Assembly: GCA_900766585.1 (NCBI GenBank)
Contig: CAAFVV010000053.1
Coordinates: 1 to 64,000, forward strand
From: Clostridia bacterium
Lineage (GTDB): Bacteria; Bacillota; Clostridia; Oscillospirales; Acutalibacteraceae
Direction of reading: 5' to 3'
DNA length: 64,000 nt
The notes beneath the pieces are model-generated. The model searched no databases and was not told the origin of the DNA. It saw only the letters and a program-made list of their open reading frames with translations. Position 1 is the stretch's first letter. Each line of letters begins with the position of its first letter. Below are positions 37,135 to 44,974 of this stretch, piece after piece. The position numbers were made by a program, and so were the translations under genes.

Positions 37135-37659
37135 TTGGACAGAAGAGACGCAAACACGCGCGATAAGAGAAACGCAGTGGACAGCGAATACAAGGAAACT
37201 GTCGTTGCCATCAACCGTGTCAGCAAGACCGTCAAGGGCGGTCGCATCTATAAGTTCGCCGCGCTGGTCGTGGTGGGCGACGGAAAAGGCACCGTGGGCT
37301 TCGGCCTCGGCAAAGCCGGCGAGGTGCCGGATGCCATCCGCAAGGGCATCGAGGATGCCAAGAAAAACCTCGTGAAGATCTCCGTCAAGGGCACAACGAT
37401 CCCCCATGAGGTCATCGGCAAGTTCGGCGCCGGCGAAGTGCTCATGAAGCCCGCTGCCCCCGGTACCGGCATCATCGCCGGCGGCGCTGTGCGTGCCGTC
37501 GCGGAAGCGGCCGGCATCAAGGACATCCGCGCCAAGTCCCTGCGCTCCAACAATCCCTACAACGTGGTGAACGCGGCCATGTGCGGCCTGCGCTCCCTGC
37601 GCACGGCGGATCAGGCGGCAGCGACCCGCGGCCGTACTGCCGCGGAAGTCTTAGGTTAA
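37135..37659 (+). CDS. rpsE: Small ribosomal subunit protein S5
   Basis: A 174-residue S5 with the KETVVAINRVSKTVKGGRI and GKGTVGFGLGKAGEVPDAI segments of the decoding-fidelity protein. TTG at 37135 is the start, behind GGAGAGGGAGG. The spectinomycin loop (near SKTVKGGR) has no visible deletion. Confidence 0.97.
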   Translation: MDRRDANTRDKRNAVDSEYKETVVAINRVSKTVKGGRIYKFAALVVVGDGKGTVGFGLGKAGEVPDAIRKGIEDAKKNLVKISVKGTTIPHEVIGKFGAGEVLMKPAAPGTGIIAGGAVRAVAEAAGIKDIRAKSLRSNNPYNVVNAAMCGLRSLRTADQAAATRGRTAAEVLG

Positions 37660-37675
37660 GGGGAGGGCAACAGTC

Positions 37676-37867
37676 ATGGCTAAAAAAGCAAGCTCCCTGC
37701 AGATCAAACTGGTCAAGAGCCTGATCGGGGTCAAAAAGGATCAGATCGCAACGGCGAATTCCCTCGGCCTGCGCAAGATCGGTGACACGACGTGCCAGCC
37801 GGACAACGCCGCTACGAAGGGCAAGATCGCCAAGATCGTCCACCTCATCGAGGTTGTCAACGCGTAA
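37676..37867 (+). CDS. rpmD: Large ribosomal subunit protein L30
   Basis: A 63-residue L30. LQIKLVKSLIGVKKDQIATA and the LGLRKIGDT motif are typical of the bacterial short form. Confidence 0.96.
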   Translation: MAKKASSLQIKLVKSLIGVKKDQIATANSLGLRKIGDTTCQPDNAATKGKIAKIVHLIEVVNA

Positions 37868-37895
37868 CCCAAATTGAGCAAGGAGGTGCGAATTT

Positions 37896-38336
37896 ATGAA
37901 ATTGCATGAGCTTTCTCCTGCGCCCGGCTCCGTTCGGGACGTGAAGAGAATCGGCCGCGGACACGGTTCCGGCCAGGGCAAAACGGCGGGCAAAGGCCAC
38001 AAGGGCCAGAAAGCCCGTGCTGGACACGGCTTCCGTCCGGGTTTTGAAGGCGGTCAGATGCCTCTGCAGAGACGGATTCCGAAGCGCGGCTTCAACAATG
38101 TGTTTGCCACGCGCTACGCGATCATCAATGTGGCGGCGCTCAACGCCTTTGAGAACGGCGCCGTTGTGGATACCGACGCGCTGAAAGAGGCGGGTATCGT
38201 GAAAAAATGCTACGACGGGGTCAAGGTGCTGGGCAATGGCACCGTAGAGAAGAGCCTTACCGTGAAGGTGGCAGCCTACTCCGAGTCTGCGAAGGCGAAG
38301 ATCGAGGCGGCCGGCGGAAAGGCCGAGGTGATCTGA
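37896..38336 (+). CDS. rplO: Large ribosomal subunit protein L15
   Basis: A 146-residue L15. The glycine-rich N-terminal arm (RIGRGHGSGQGKTAGKGHKG) is intact. Its stop is one base from the secY ATG, so these genes are coupled. Confidence 0.98.
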   Translation: MKLHELSPAPGSVRDVKRIGRGHGSGQGKTAGKGHKGQKARAGHGFRPGFEGGQMPLQRRIPKRGFNNVFATRYAIINVAALNAFENGAVVDTDALKEAGIVKKCYDGVKVLGNGTVEKSLTVKVAAYSESAKAKIEAAGGKAEVI

Positions 38337-38337
38337 C

Positions 38338-39660
38338 ATGTTCCAGACGTTGCGAAATGCTTGGAAAATCGTTGATCTCCGCAAAAAGATCCTCTATACC
38401 CTGGTTATCATTCTGATCTTCCGTATCGGCTCCGCCATCACCGTCCCGTTTGTGGATGGCAGCGTGTTGACCGGCAGTACGACAAACGAGTTTATGCAGC
38501 TGCTGACGCTGATGTCCGGCGGCGGCTTCTCCGACGCCAGCATCTTCGCGCTGTCCATCACCCCGTATATCAACGCCAGCATCATTATCCAGCTGCTGAC
38601 CGTCGCCATCCCCGCGCTGGAGCGTCTGGCGCAGGACGGCGAGAGCGGCCGCAAAAAGCTGGGACAGATCACCCGCTATACCACTGTGGGTCTCGGTCTG
38701 ATGCTCGGTGTTGCGTACTATTTCATGGTGCGCAATCAGGGCGCGCTCGTCAGTGAGGCGAAAAGCGGCGCCGCCGGCTGGTTTGCCGGTGCGGTGATCG
38801 TGCTGTGCTTTACCGCCGGCTCCGCCATGATGATGTGGCTCGGTGAGCAGATCAATGCCAAGGGTATCGGCAACGGTATCTCCATTCTGCTGTTCGCCGG
38901 CATCCTGTCCCGCCTCCCGACCGGTCTGGTCTACCTGTGGGATATGTTCACCCAGGGCATCCAGAACATCGACGCGGGCGGCATCAAGTTTATCATCATG
39001 GTTCCGCTGGTCCTGATCCTGTTCCTCGTGATCATCGCGTTCATCGTGTTTATGACCGATGCCGAGCGCCGGATCCCCGTCCAGTACGCCAAGCGCGTCG
39101 TCGGACGGAAAATGTACGGTGGACAGAGCACCTACATTCCGATCAAAGTCAATATGTCCGGCGTTATGCCGATCATTCTGGCTCAGTCGATCGTGTCTCT
39201 GCCCTCCATCATCGCCTCGTTCATCTGGGGCACGAACGGTACGCCGAAGAGCAAGTTCTGGCAGGCGTTCTTCAACGTCTTCCGCTCCTCTAACCCGGTG
39301 TATCTGTTCCTTCTGTTTGTTCTGATCATCGGCTTCGCCTTCTTCTATGTGACCATCCAGTATAATCCCACGGAGATTGCCAATAATCTCCGTAAGAACA
39401 GCGGCGCTGTCCCGGGCTACCGTCCCGGCAAGCCGACTGCGGATTACATCAAACGGGTGCTGTCGAAGGTTACACTGATGGGCGCCCTGTTCTGCGGTGT
39501 CATCGCCGTATTCCCCGGAATCTTCGGTATGGCGACTCAGATCTACGGCCTGTCGCTGGGCGGCACCTCCATCATGATTGTGGTGGGTGTTGCGCTTGAG
39601 ACGGTGCAGCAGATCGAGAGCCAGATGATGATGCGCCACTACAAGGGTTTCCTTGAGTAA
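38338..39660 (+). CDS. secY: Protein translocase channel subunit SecY
   Basis: A 440-residue membrane protein with about ten helices, the central pore of the Sec channel. The plug region follows the first helix (SGGGFSDASIFALSITPYINAS), and the cytosolic loop with the conserved arginine (AERRIPVQYAKRVVG) contacts the ribosome and SecA. It follows rplO by one base and ends the secretion-linked part of the operon. Confidence 0.98.
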   Translation: MFQTLRNAWKIVDLRKKILYTLVIILIFRIGSAITVPFVDGSVLTGSTTNEFMQLLTLMSGGGFSDASIFALSITPYINASIIIQLLTVAIPALERLAQDGESGRKKLGQITRYTTVGLGLMLGVAYYFMVRNQGALVSEAKSGAAGWFAGAVIVLCFTAGSAMMMWLGEQINAKGIGNGISILLFAGILSRLPTGLVYLWDMFTQGIQNIDAGGIKFIIMVPLVLILFLVIIAFIVFMTDAERRIPVQYAKRVVGRKMYGGQSTYIPIKVNMSGVMPIILAQSIVSLPSIIASFIWGTNGTPKSKFWQAFFNVFRSSNPVYLFLLFVLIIGFAFFYVTIQYNPTEIANNLRKNSGAVPGYRPGKPTADYIKRVLSKVTLMGALFCGVIAVFPGIFGMATQIYGLSLGGTSIMIVVGVALETVQQIESQMMMRHYKGFLE

Positions 39661-39722
39661 GCTCTGAACGGACAGCGGCGGGATCCCCCGCGGTTCCGCC
39701 GCCCTTTGAAGGAGGAACCGGT

Positions 39723-40355
39723 TTGAACCTCATCTTTTTAGGCGCCCCCGGCGCCGGCAAGGGCACGCAGGCGGAATTCGTCAGCGAGCACCTGCATATC
39801 CCCACTATCTCCACGGGTAACATTATCCGTGAAGCGCTGAAAAGCGGCACGGAGATGGGCAAGAAAGCCCAGTCGTTCATCGAAGCGGGTCAGCTTGTGC
39901 CCGATGACGTCGTCATCGGCATCATCAAAGCGCGCCTTGCCGAGGAGGACTGCAAGGACGGATTTATTCTGGACGGCTTTCCCCGCACCATCCCTCAGGC
40001 CGAGGCGCTTGACCGCATGGGCGTGACGATCGATCGGGTCATCGACATCGAGGTTCCCGATGAGACCATTGCCCGGCGTGTATCGGGCCGCCGTGTCTGC
40101 CTCAAATGCGGCGCCACCTTCCACATCGACTACAAGCAGCCGAAGGTGGAGGGCGTGTGCGACAAATGCGGAGACGCCCTTGTTCAGCGCAAGGATGATC
40201 AGCCGGAAACGGTGATCGAACGGCTGCGTGTATATCATGAATCCACCGAACCGCTGGTCGCGTACTACCGCTCCGCGGGCAAGCTGTGTGTAGTGGAAGG
40301 CCAGGAAAAGGTGGAGGATACCACCGCTCTGGTGTTCCGTGCGCTCGGGGTGTAA
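39723..40355 (+). CDS. adk: Adenylate kinase, zinc-type
   Basis: A 210-residue kinase interconverting ATP, ADP and AMP. P-loop GAPGAGKGTQ (8-17) and DGFPRT are present. The lid carries two Cys-X2-Cys pairs (CLKC and CDKC), which bind zinc in Gram-positive adenylate kinases. The start is TTG at 39723, after AAGGAGG. The adk-map pair after secY is the common Firmicutes order. Confidence 0.98.
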   Translation: MNLIFLGAPGAGKGTQAEFVSEHLHIPTISTGNIIREALKSGTEMGKKAQSFIEAGQLVPDDVVIGIIKARLAEEDCKDGFILDGFPRTIPQAEALDRMGVTIDRVIDIEVPDETIARRVSGRRVCLKCGATFHIDYKQPKVEGVCDKCGDALVQRKDDQPETVIERLRVYHESTEPLVAYYRSAGKLCVVEGQEKVEDTTALVFRALGV

Positions 40356-40358
40356 AGC

Positions 40359-41105
40359 ATGATATCCGTGAAAAACAGCCGGGAGCTGACCGCGATGCGG
40401 GAGGCGTGCCGCATCTCCGCCCGCGCACTGGCGCTGGGCGGAAGCTTGGTGCGTCCCGGCATCACCACGGGCGAGATCGACCGTGAGATCCGCCGCTATA
40501 TCGAGAGCGAGGGCGCTACGCCGTCGTTCCTCAACTACGGCGGCTTTCCGGCCAGCGCCTGCATCTCCGTCAATCAGACGGTCATCCACGGCATACCGGG
40601 CCATACGGTGATCCGCGAGGGCGATATCGTCAGCGTGGATGTGGGAGCCTGCATCAACGGATTCCACGGCGACAACGCCGCGACGTTTGCTGCGGGAAAA
40701 GTATCACCGGAGGCACAAGCCCTGATGGACGCCACCCGCGAGAGCCTGTACGAGGGCATCAAGGCCGCCGTCGCAGGCAACCGCATCGGCGACATCGGCG
40801 CGGCAGTCCAACGGTATGTCGAGGTGCGTGGTTACTCGGTGGTACGGCAGTTCGTCGGCCACGGAGTAGGCACGAACCTGCACGAAGACCCCAGTGTACC
40901 GAATTTCGGAACCCCCGGAAGAGGTCCGCGCCTCGTTCCGGGCATGACCTTGGCCATTGAACCGATGATCAACGCCGGCACCGCCGAGGTAGAGATCCTC
41001 AAGGACGGCTGGACAACGGTTACCAAGGACGGCAAGCTCTCCGCTCATTTCGAGCATACCATCGCCATCACACCCGACGGACCGGTCATCATGACCCTGC
41101 CCTGA
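40359..41105 (+). CDS. map: Type I methionine aminopeptidase
   Basis: A 248-residue metalloprotease that removes the initiator Met. Ligand motifs are present: VSVDVGACINGFHGDNA (the two Asp), FVGHGVGTNLHE (His), and AIEPMINAG and FEHTIAI (Glu). It starts 3 bp after adk with no clear independent RBS. Confidence 0.98.
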   Translation: MISVKNSRELTAMREACRISARALALGGSLVRPGITTGEIDREIRRYIESEGATPSFLNYGGFPASACISVNQTVIHGIPGHTVIREGDIVSVDVGACINGFHGDNAATFAAGKVSPEAQALMDATRESLYEGIKAAVAGNRIGDIGAAVQRYVEVRGYSVVRQFVGHGVGTNLHEDPSVPNFGTPGRGPRLVPGMTLAIEPMINAGTAEVEILKDGWTTVTKDGKLSAHFEHTIAITPDGPVIMTLP

Positions 41106-41116
41106 CGGGAGGCGCT

Positions 41117-41362
41117 ATGCCGGAATACGGAGAGGTCGTGCGCGCCGCGGCAGGACGGGATAAACCGGGTCTGTTTGCGGTCGTAGGCACCGACGGGAAC
41201 CGGGTGTGGATCGCCGACGGCAGGCGCCGTCCGCTCTCCCGCCCCAAGGCAAAAAATCCCCGCCATCTGCGGACAACGGGGCAGATACTCGCCCCTGCGG
41301 AAATGGCGACCAACCGTGAATTACGTCGTGCCCTGCGAAAACGGCAGGACACCATCACCTGA
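41117..41362 (+). CDS. KOW-domain RNA-binding protein (L14e-like family)
   Basis: An 81-residue basic protein with a KOW-like N-terminal segment (GEVVRAAAGRDKPGLFAVVG), followed by GRRRPLSRPKAKNPRHL. A gene of this type sits between map and infA in many Clostridia and is related to eukaryotic/archaeal L14e and L27e. Its bacterial role is not established. RBS is GGGAGG. Here it is shorter than the usual 90-110. Confidence 0.85.
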   Translation: MPEYGEVVRAAAGRDKPGLFAVVGTDGNRVWIADGRRRPLSRPKAKNPRHLRTTGQILAPAEMATNRELRRALRKRQDTIT

Positions 41363-41376
41363 GGGAGGTTAGGCAA

Positions 41377-41595
41377 ATGTCCAAGGAGAATGTCATCGAA
41401 TTGGAAGGCACTGTGGTAGAAGCTCTGCCCAACGCGACGTTTCAGGTGGAGCTGGCAAACGGGCATTGCATCCTGGCGCACATCTCCGGAAAGCTGCGGA
41501 TGAACTTTATCCGCATCCTGCCCGGCGACAAGGTCACGGTGGAAATGTCCCCCTATGATCTGACCAAAGGCCGGATCACATGGCGTACAAAATAA
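41377..41595 (+). CDS. infA: Translation initiation factor IF-1
   Basis: A 72-residue OB-fold protein that blocks the A site in initiation. KENVIELEGTVVEALPNATF and SGKLRMNFIRILPGDKVTVE match the family. RBS is GAGGGAGG. Confidence 0.98.
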   Translation: MSKENVIELEGTVVEALPNATFQVELANGHCILAHISGKLRMNFIRILPGDKVTVEMSPYDLTKGRITWRTK

Positions 41596-41630
41596 CCATT
41601 CTGTTTGCGCAAAGCGCAGGGAGGTAACGT

Positions 41631-41744
41631 ATGAAAGTCAGACCTTCTGTCAAAAAAATCTGCGAGAAGTGCAAGGTCATCAAACGCAAGGGCCGCGTGA
41701 TGGTCATCTGCGAGAACCCGAAGCACAAGCAGCGTCAGGGCTGA
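41631..41744 (+). CDS. rpmJ: Large ribosomal subunit protein L36
   Basis: A 37-residue L36 read directly from the sequence between infA and rpsM: MKVRPSVKKICEKCKVIKRK, ending CENPKHKQRQG. Three Cys and one His (CEKC, CENPKH) form the zinc ribbon, so this is the zinc-binding form. RBS is GGGAGG. Confidence 0.97.
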   Translation: MKVRPSVKKICEKCKVIKRKGRVMVICENPKHKQRQG

Positions 41745-41783
41745 TCCTCTCAGTCCCATCAACCGAAAGGAAGGAAACGAACT

Positions 41784-42152
41784 ATGGCTCGTATAGCTGG
41801 TGTTGATTTACCCAGAGACAAGCGGGTGGAGATCGGCCTGACCTATATCTTTGGTCTCGGCCGCAAATCCGCGTCGGATATTCTCGCCGCCACGGGGATT
41901 AACCCCGATACCCGCGTCCGCGATCTGACGGAGGATGAGGTCTCGAAGCTGCGTGAATACATTGATCACAACTACGTCGTGGAAGGCGATCTTCGCCGCG
42001 ATGTCGCGTTTGACATCAAGCGCCTCATCGAGATCGGCAGCTACCGCGGCCTGCGGCATCGCAAGGGTCTGCCGGTGCGTGGCCAGCGCTCCAAGACCAA
42101 CGCCCGTACGCGCAAGGGTCCGAAGAAGACCATTGCCAACAAGAAGAAGTAA
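41784..42152 (+). CDS. rpsM: Small ribosomal subunit protein S13
   Basis: A 122-residue S13 at the 30S head-50S bridge. ARIAGVDLPRDKRVEIGLTY and RGLPVRGQRSKTNARTRKG (with a leading GLRHRK) are typical. It opens the alpha section. Confidence 0.98.
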   Translation: MARIAGVDLPRDKRVEIGLTYIFGLGRKSASDILAATGINPDTRVRDLTEDEVSKLREYIDHNYVVEGDLRRDVAFDIKRLIEIGSYRGLRHRKGLPVRGQRSKTNARTRKGPKKTIANKKK

Positions 42153-42167
42153 GCAGGAGGGATAAGA

Positions 42168-42566
42168 ATGGCTGCTGCAAAAAAAGGCACGACGACCCGC
42201 CGCCGCAAGGAACGCAAAAACATTGAGCGCGGCGCCGCGCATATCCAGTCCACGTTTAACAACACGATCGTCACCATCACCGACACGCAGGGCGGCGCGC
42301 TGTCCTGGGCGAGCGCCGGTGAGCTTGGCTTCCGCGGCTCGCGGAAATCTACTCCCTATGCCGCGCAGACGGCTGCGGAGACCGCTGCCAAGGCGGCGAT
42401 GGAGCACGGCCTGAAAACGGTCGAAGTGTTTGTGAAGGGCCCCGGCGCCGGCCGCGAAGCCGCGATCCGCGCCCTTCAGGCCGCCGGACTCGAGGTCACG
42501 ATGATCAAAGACGTGACTCCGGTTCCCCACAACGGATGCCGTCCTCCGAAAAGAAGACGCGTCTGA
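42168..42566 (+). CDS. rpsK: Small ribosomal subunit protein S11
   Basis: A 132-residue S11 in the platform. IQSTFNNTIVTITDTQG and KDVTPVPHNGCRPPKRRRV are family markers. Confidence 0.98.
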   Translation: MAAAKKGTTTRRRKERKNIERGAAHIQSTFNNTIVTITDTQGGALSWASAGELGFRGSRKSTPYAAQTAAETAAKAAMEHGLKTVEVFVKGPGAGREAAIRALQAAGLEVTMIKDVTPVPHNGCRPPKRRRV

Positions 42567-42591
42567 CCGATTACAGGAGGTGTAACCAACT

Positions 42592-43218
42592 ATGGCAAGA
42601 TATACCGGTGCGGTTTGCAGAATGTGCCGCCGCGAAGGTCAGAAACTGTTCCTCAAGGGCGAGCGCTGCTATACCGGCAAGTGCGCGCTGACCCGCCGCT
42701 CCTATGCCCCCGGTCAGCACGGCCAGGGCCGCAAGAAGGTGTCGGAGTACGGTCGCCAGCTGCGTACCAAGCAGTTTGTCCGCCGCTATTACGGCGTGCT
42801 GGAGAGCCAGTTCCGTCTGTATTTTGAAAAGGCCGAGAAAATGGCCGGCGCGACCGGTGAAAACCTGCTCCGCCTGCTCGAATCCCGTCTGGACAATGTG
42901 GTCTATCGTCTGGGCTATGCCAGCTCCCGCGCCGAAGCGCGTCAGCTTGTCTCCCATGCGCACTTCACCGTGAATGGCCGCAAGGTCAATATCCCGTCCT
43001 ATCTCGTAAAGCCGGGTCAGGTTATCGCGATCAAGGAGAGCAGCCGCTCCCTCGATAAGATTAAGGCGATCCTGGAGGCCAATTCGGCGCGTCCCGTGCC
43101 GGCTTGGCTGGATGTCAACCGGGATACGACCGAAGCTAAGGTTGTGGCGCTCCCGAACCGCGAAGATATTGATCTGCCGGTCGAGGAGACCCTCATCGTC
43201 GAGTTGTACTCCAAGTAA
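42592..43218 (+). CDS. rpsD: Small ribosomal subunit protein S4, zinc-binding form
   Basis: A 208-residue S4, an early assembly protein and rRNA chaperone. The N-terminal zinc knuckle (CRMC, then CYTGKC) and S4 domain (LESRLDNVVYRLGYASSR) are intact. In Firmicutes rpsD is often elsewhere with autogenous control; here it is in the alpha operon between rpsK and rpoA. Confidence 0.98.
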   Translation: MARYTGAVCRMCRREGQKLFLKGERCYTGKCALTRRSYAPGQHGQGRKKVSEYGRQLRTKQFVRRYYGVLESQFRLYFEKAEKMAGATGENLLRLLESRLDNVVYRLGYASSRAEARQLVSHAHFTVNGRKVNIPSYLVKPGQVIAIKESSRSLDKIKAILEANSARPVPAWLDVNRDTTEAKVVALPNREDIDLPVEETLIVELYSK

Positions 43219-43320
43219 GCCGGGGCCAGACGCCACGGCGTCACGCAGATCCCCAATACCCCGTGTGCGTGCGACCGGCTTTTGCCGGCGCCGCACCCAT
43301 CATTACAAGGAGGCTTTTGC

Positions 43321-44274
43321 ATGATCGAGATTGAGAAGCCCAGAATCGAAGCGATGGATCTGACCCCGAACGGCACTTACGGCAAATTTGTGATCGAGCC
43401 TCTGGAGCGCGGTTACGGCACAACGGTCGGCAACAGTCTGCGCCGCGTGCTGCTGTCCTCTCTTCCCGGTGTGGCGGTGACGTCGATCAAGATCGACGGC
43501 GTGCTGCATGAGTTCTCCACGATCCCGGGCGTCAAAGAGGACGTGACCGAGATTGTGCTGAACATCAAGAACCTGATCCTGAAGATCAACGGCGACGGCC
43601 CGAAGGTCGTCTACATTGAGGCGGAGGGACCGTGTGAGGTGACAGCCGGCTCTATTAAATGTGACAGTGAGGTGGAGATTCTCCGCCCCGACATCCATAT
43701 CGCCACTCTGGGCGAGGGTGCCAAGCTGAACATGGAGATCACGCTGGACAAAGGGCGCGGCTATGTGCCTGCCGAACGGAATAAACAGCTGATGAATCCG
43801 GTGATCGGCGTGATCCCCGTGGATTCCATCTATACACCGGTGATGAAGGTCAACTACACGGTGGAAAACACCCGTGTCGGACAGATCACCGACTACGACA
43901 AGCTGACGCTTGAGGTGTGGACCAACGGCACAATCTCCGCGCAGGAGGCTGTGGCGCTGGGTGCCAAGGTGCTGATCGAGCACTTAAACCTATTTGCGGA
44001 GCTGTCCGGCGAGTCCTTCTCCGACGGCCCCATTCTGAAGCCGCCGGATGTCAAGGGCGACAAGAAGGTGCTCGAGATGACCATCGAGGAGCTGGATCTG
44101 TCCGTGCGTTCCTTCAACTGCCTGAAGCGGGCCGGCATCAACACGGTCGAGGACCTCATTAACAAGACCGAGGACGACATGATGAAAGTGCGTAACCTCG
44201 GTCGCAAGTCCTTAGATGAGGTCATCAGCAAGCTGGCGTCTCTCGGCTATACCCTGAGCGCCGGAGATGATTGA
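43321..44274 (+). CDS. rpoA: RNA polymerase alpha subunit
   Basis: A 317-residue subunit. The N-terminal domain with NSLRRVLLSSLPG dimerises and contacts beta; the C-terminal domain (LDLSVRSFNCLKRAGINTVE) binds UP elements and activators. The start is the ATG at 43321 after AAGGAGG; an upstream ATG in frame would add 13 residues. The 102-bp gap before it is the longest within the alpha section. Confidence 0.98.
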   Translation: MIEIEKPRIEAMDLTPNGTYGKFVIEPLERGYGTTVGNSLRRVLLSSLPGVAVTSIKIDGVLHEFSTIPGVKEDVTEIVLNIKNLILKINGDGPKVVYIEAEGPCEVTAGSIKCDSEVEILRPDIHIATLGEGAKLNMEITLDKGRGYVPAERNKQLMNPVIGVIPVDSIYTPVMKVNYTVENTRVGQITDYDKLTLEVWTNGTISAQEAVALGAKVLIEHLNLFAELSGESFSDGPILKPPDVKGDKKVLEMTIEELDLSVRSFNCLKRAGINTVEDLINKTEDDMMKVRNLGRKSLDEVISKLASLGYTLSAGDD

Positions 44275-44326
44275 GTCCCCGCATCGCTGAAAACTGTATT
44301 CAAACCGACAAAAAGGAGTGACTTCC

Positions 44327-44674
44327 ATGCCCGGAACCAGAAAGCTCGGCCGCCCGACGGCGTCCCGTATGGCGATGCTCAGAGCTATGGTGACGTTCCT
44401 GCTGCAGAAAGGCCGGATCGAAACCACGGTTACCCGCGCCAAAGAGGTGCGGTCCATGACGGAGAAAATGATCACCATCGCGAAGAACCCGACTCTCGCC
44501 AACAAGCGCCTTGTCTATGCGTTTGTGACGGATGAGACGGTCGCGAAGAAGCTGTTTGACGAGATCGCGCCGGCGTATGCCGATGTGAACGGCGGCTATA
44601 CCCGCATCGTCAAGACCGGCGCCCGCCGCGGTGACGCTGCGGAGATGGCGATCATTGAGCTGATCAAGAAATAA
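44327..44674 (+). CDS. rplQ: Large ribosomal subunit protein L17
   Basis: A 115-residue L17. RKLGRPTASRMAMLRAMVTF and GGYTRIVKTGARRGDAAEMA match the family. ATG at 44327 was chosen, with AAAAAGGAG upstream. Last gene of the ribosomal block. Confidence 0.97.
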   Translation: MPGTRKLGRPTASRMAMLRAMVTFLLQKGRIETTVTRAKEVRSMTEKMITIAKNPTLANKRLVYAFVTDETVAKKLFDEIAPAYADVNGGYTRIVKTGARRGDAAEMAIIELIKK

Positions 44675-44722
44675 GTTTTGTTTGGCGCTTCCCGGTCCCA
44701 TTGGCCGGATGATCGTTGAACC

Positions 44723-44757
44723 AAAAAGCCGATCGGGGATCTCCCGGTCGGCTTTTT
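44723..44757 (+). terminator. Terminator of the ribosomal operon
   Basis: AAAAAGCCGA... pairs with a TCGGCTTTTTTT arm around a short ATCT-type loop; a run of seven T residues follows. It lies 50 bp after rplQ. Confidence 0.92.
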
Positions 44758-44830
44758 TTGTCTGCCTGTGCCTTGCCCGGTATCCTCTGCCGCCAAGCAG
44801 CGCCGTCCCTGCCGCGCAGTGCAAAAAGGC

Positions 44831-44859
44831 TTGCGGCAGGGGGGAAAACGTGATATAAT
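44831..44859 (+). promoter_or_regulatory. Promoter of nadE
   Basis: TTGCGG (44831-44836) and TATAAT (44854-44859) have a 17-bp spacer. About 110 nt of leader follow, with no recognised riboswitch. Confidence 0.72.
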
Positions 44860-44974
44860 CATGGCATCGGGACATACTGGAAAAAGGACAGCCGCAAAAC
44901 AAAAACAGGGCTGTATCATGCCGCCGGTGAACGGGGAAACCGATAAAAACGGCGGCGGAAATGAGGAATAACGG

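Noticed and set aside
44768..44971. Small gene between rplQ and nadE
   Set aside because: It covers the nadE promoter and leader, lacks a ribosome site and has no domain.
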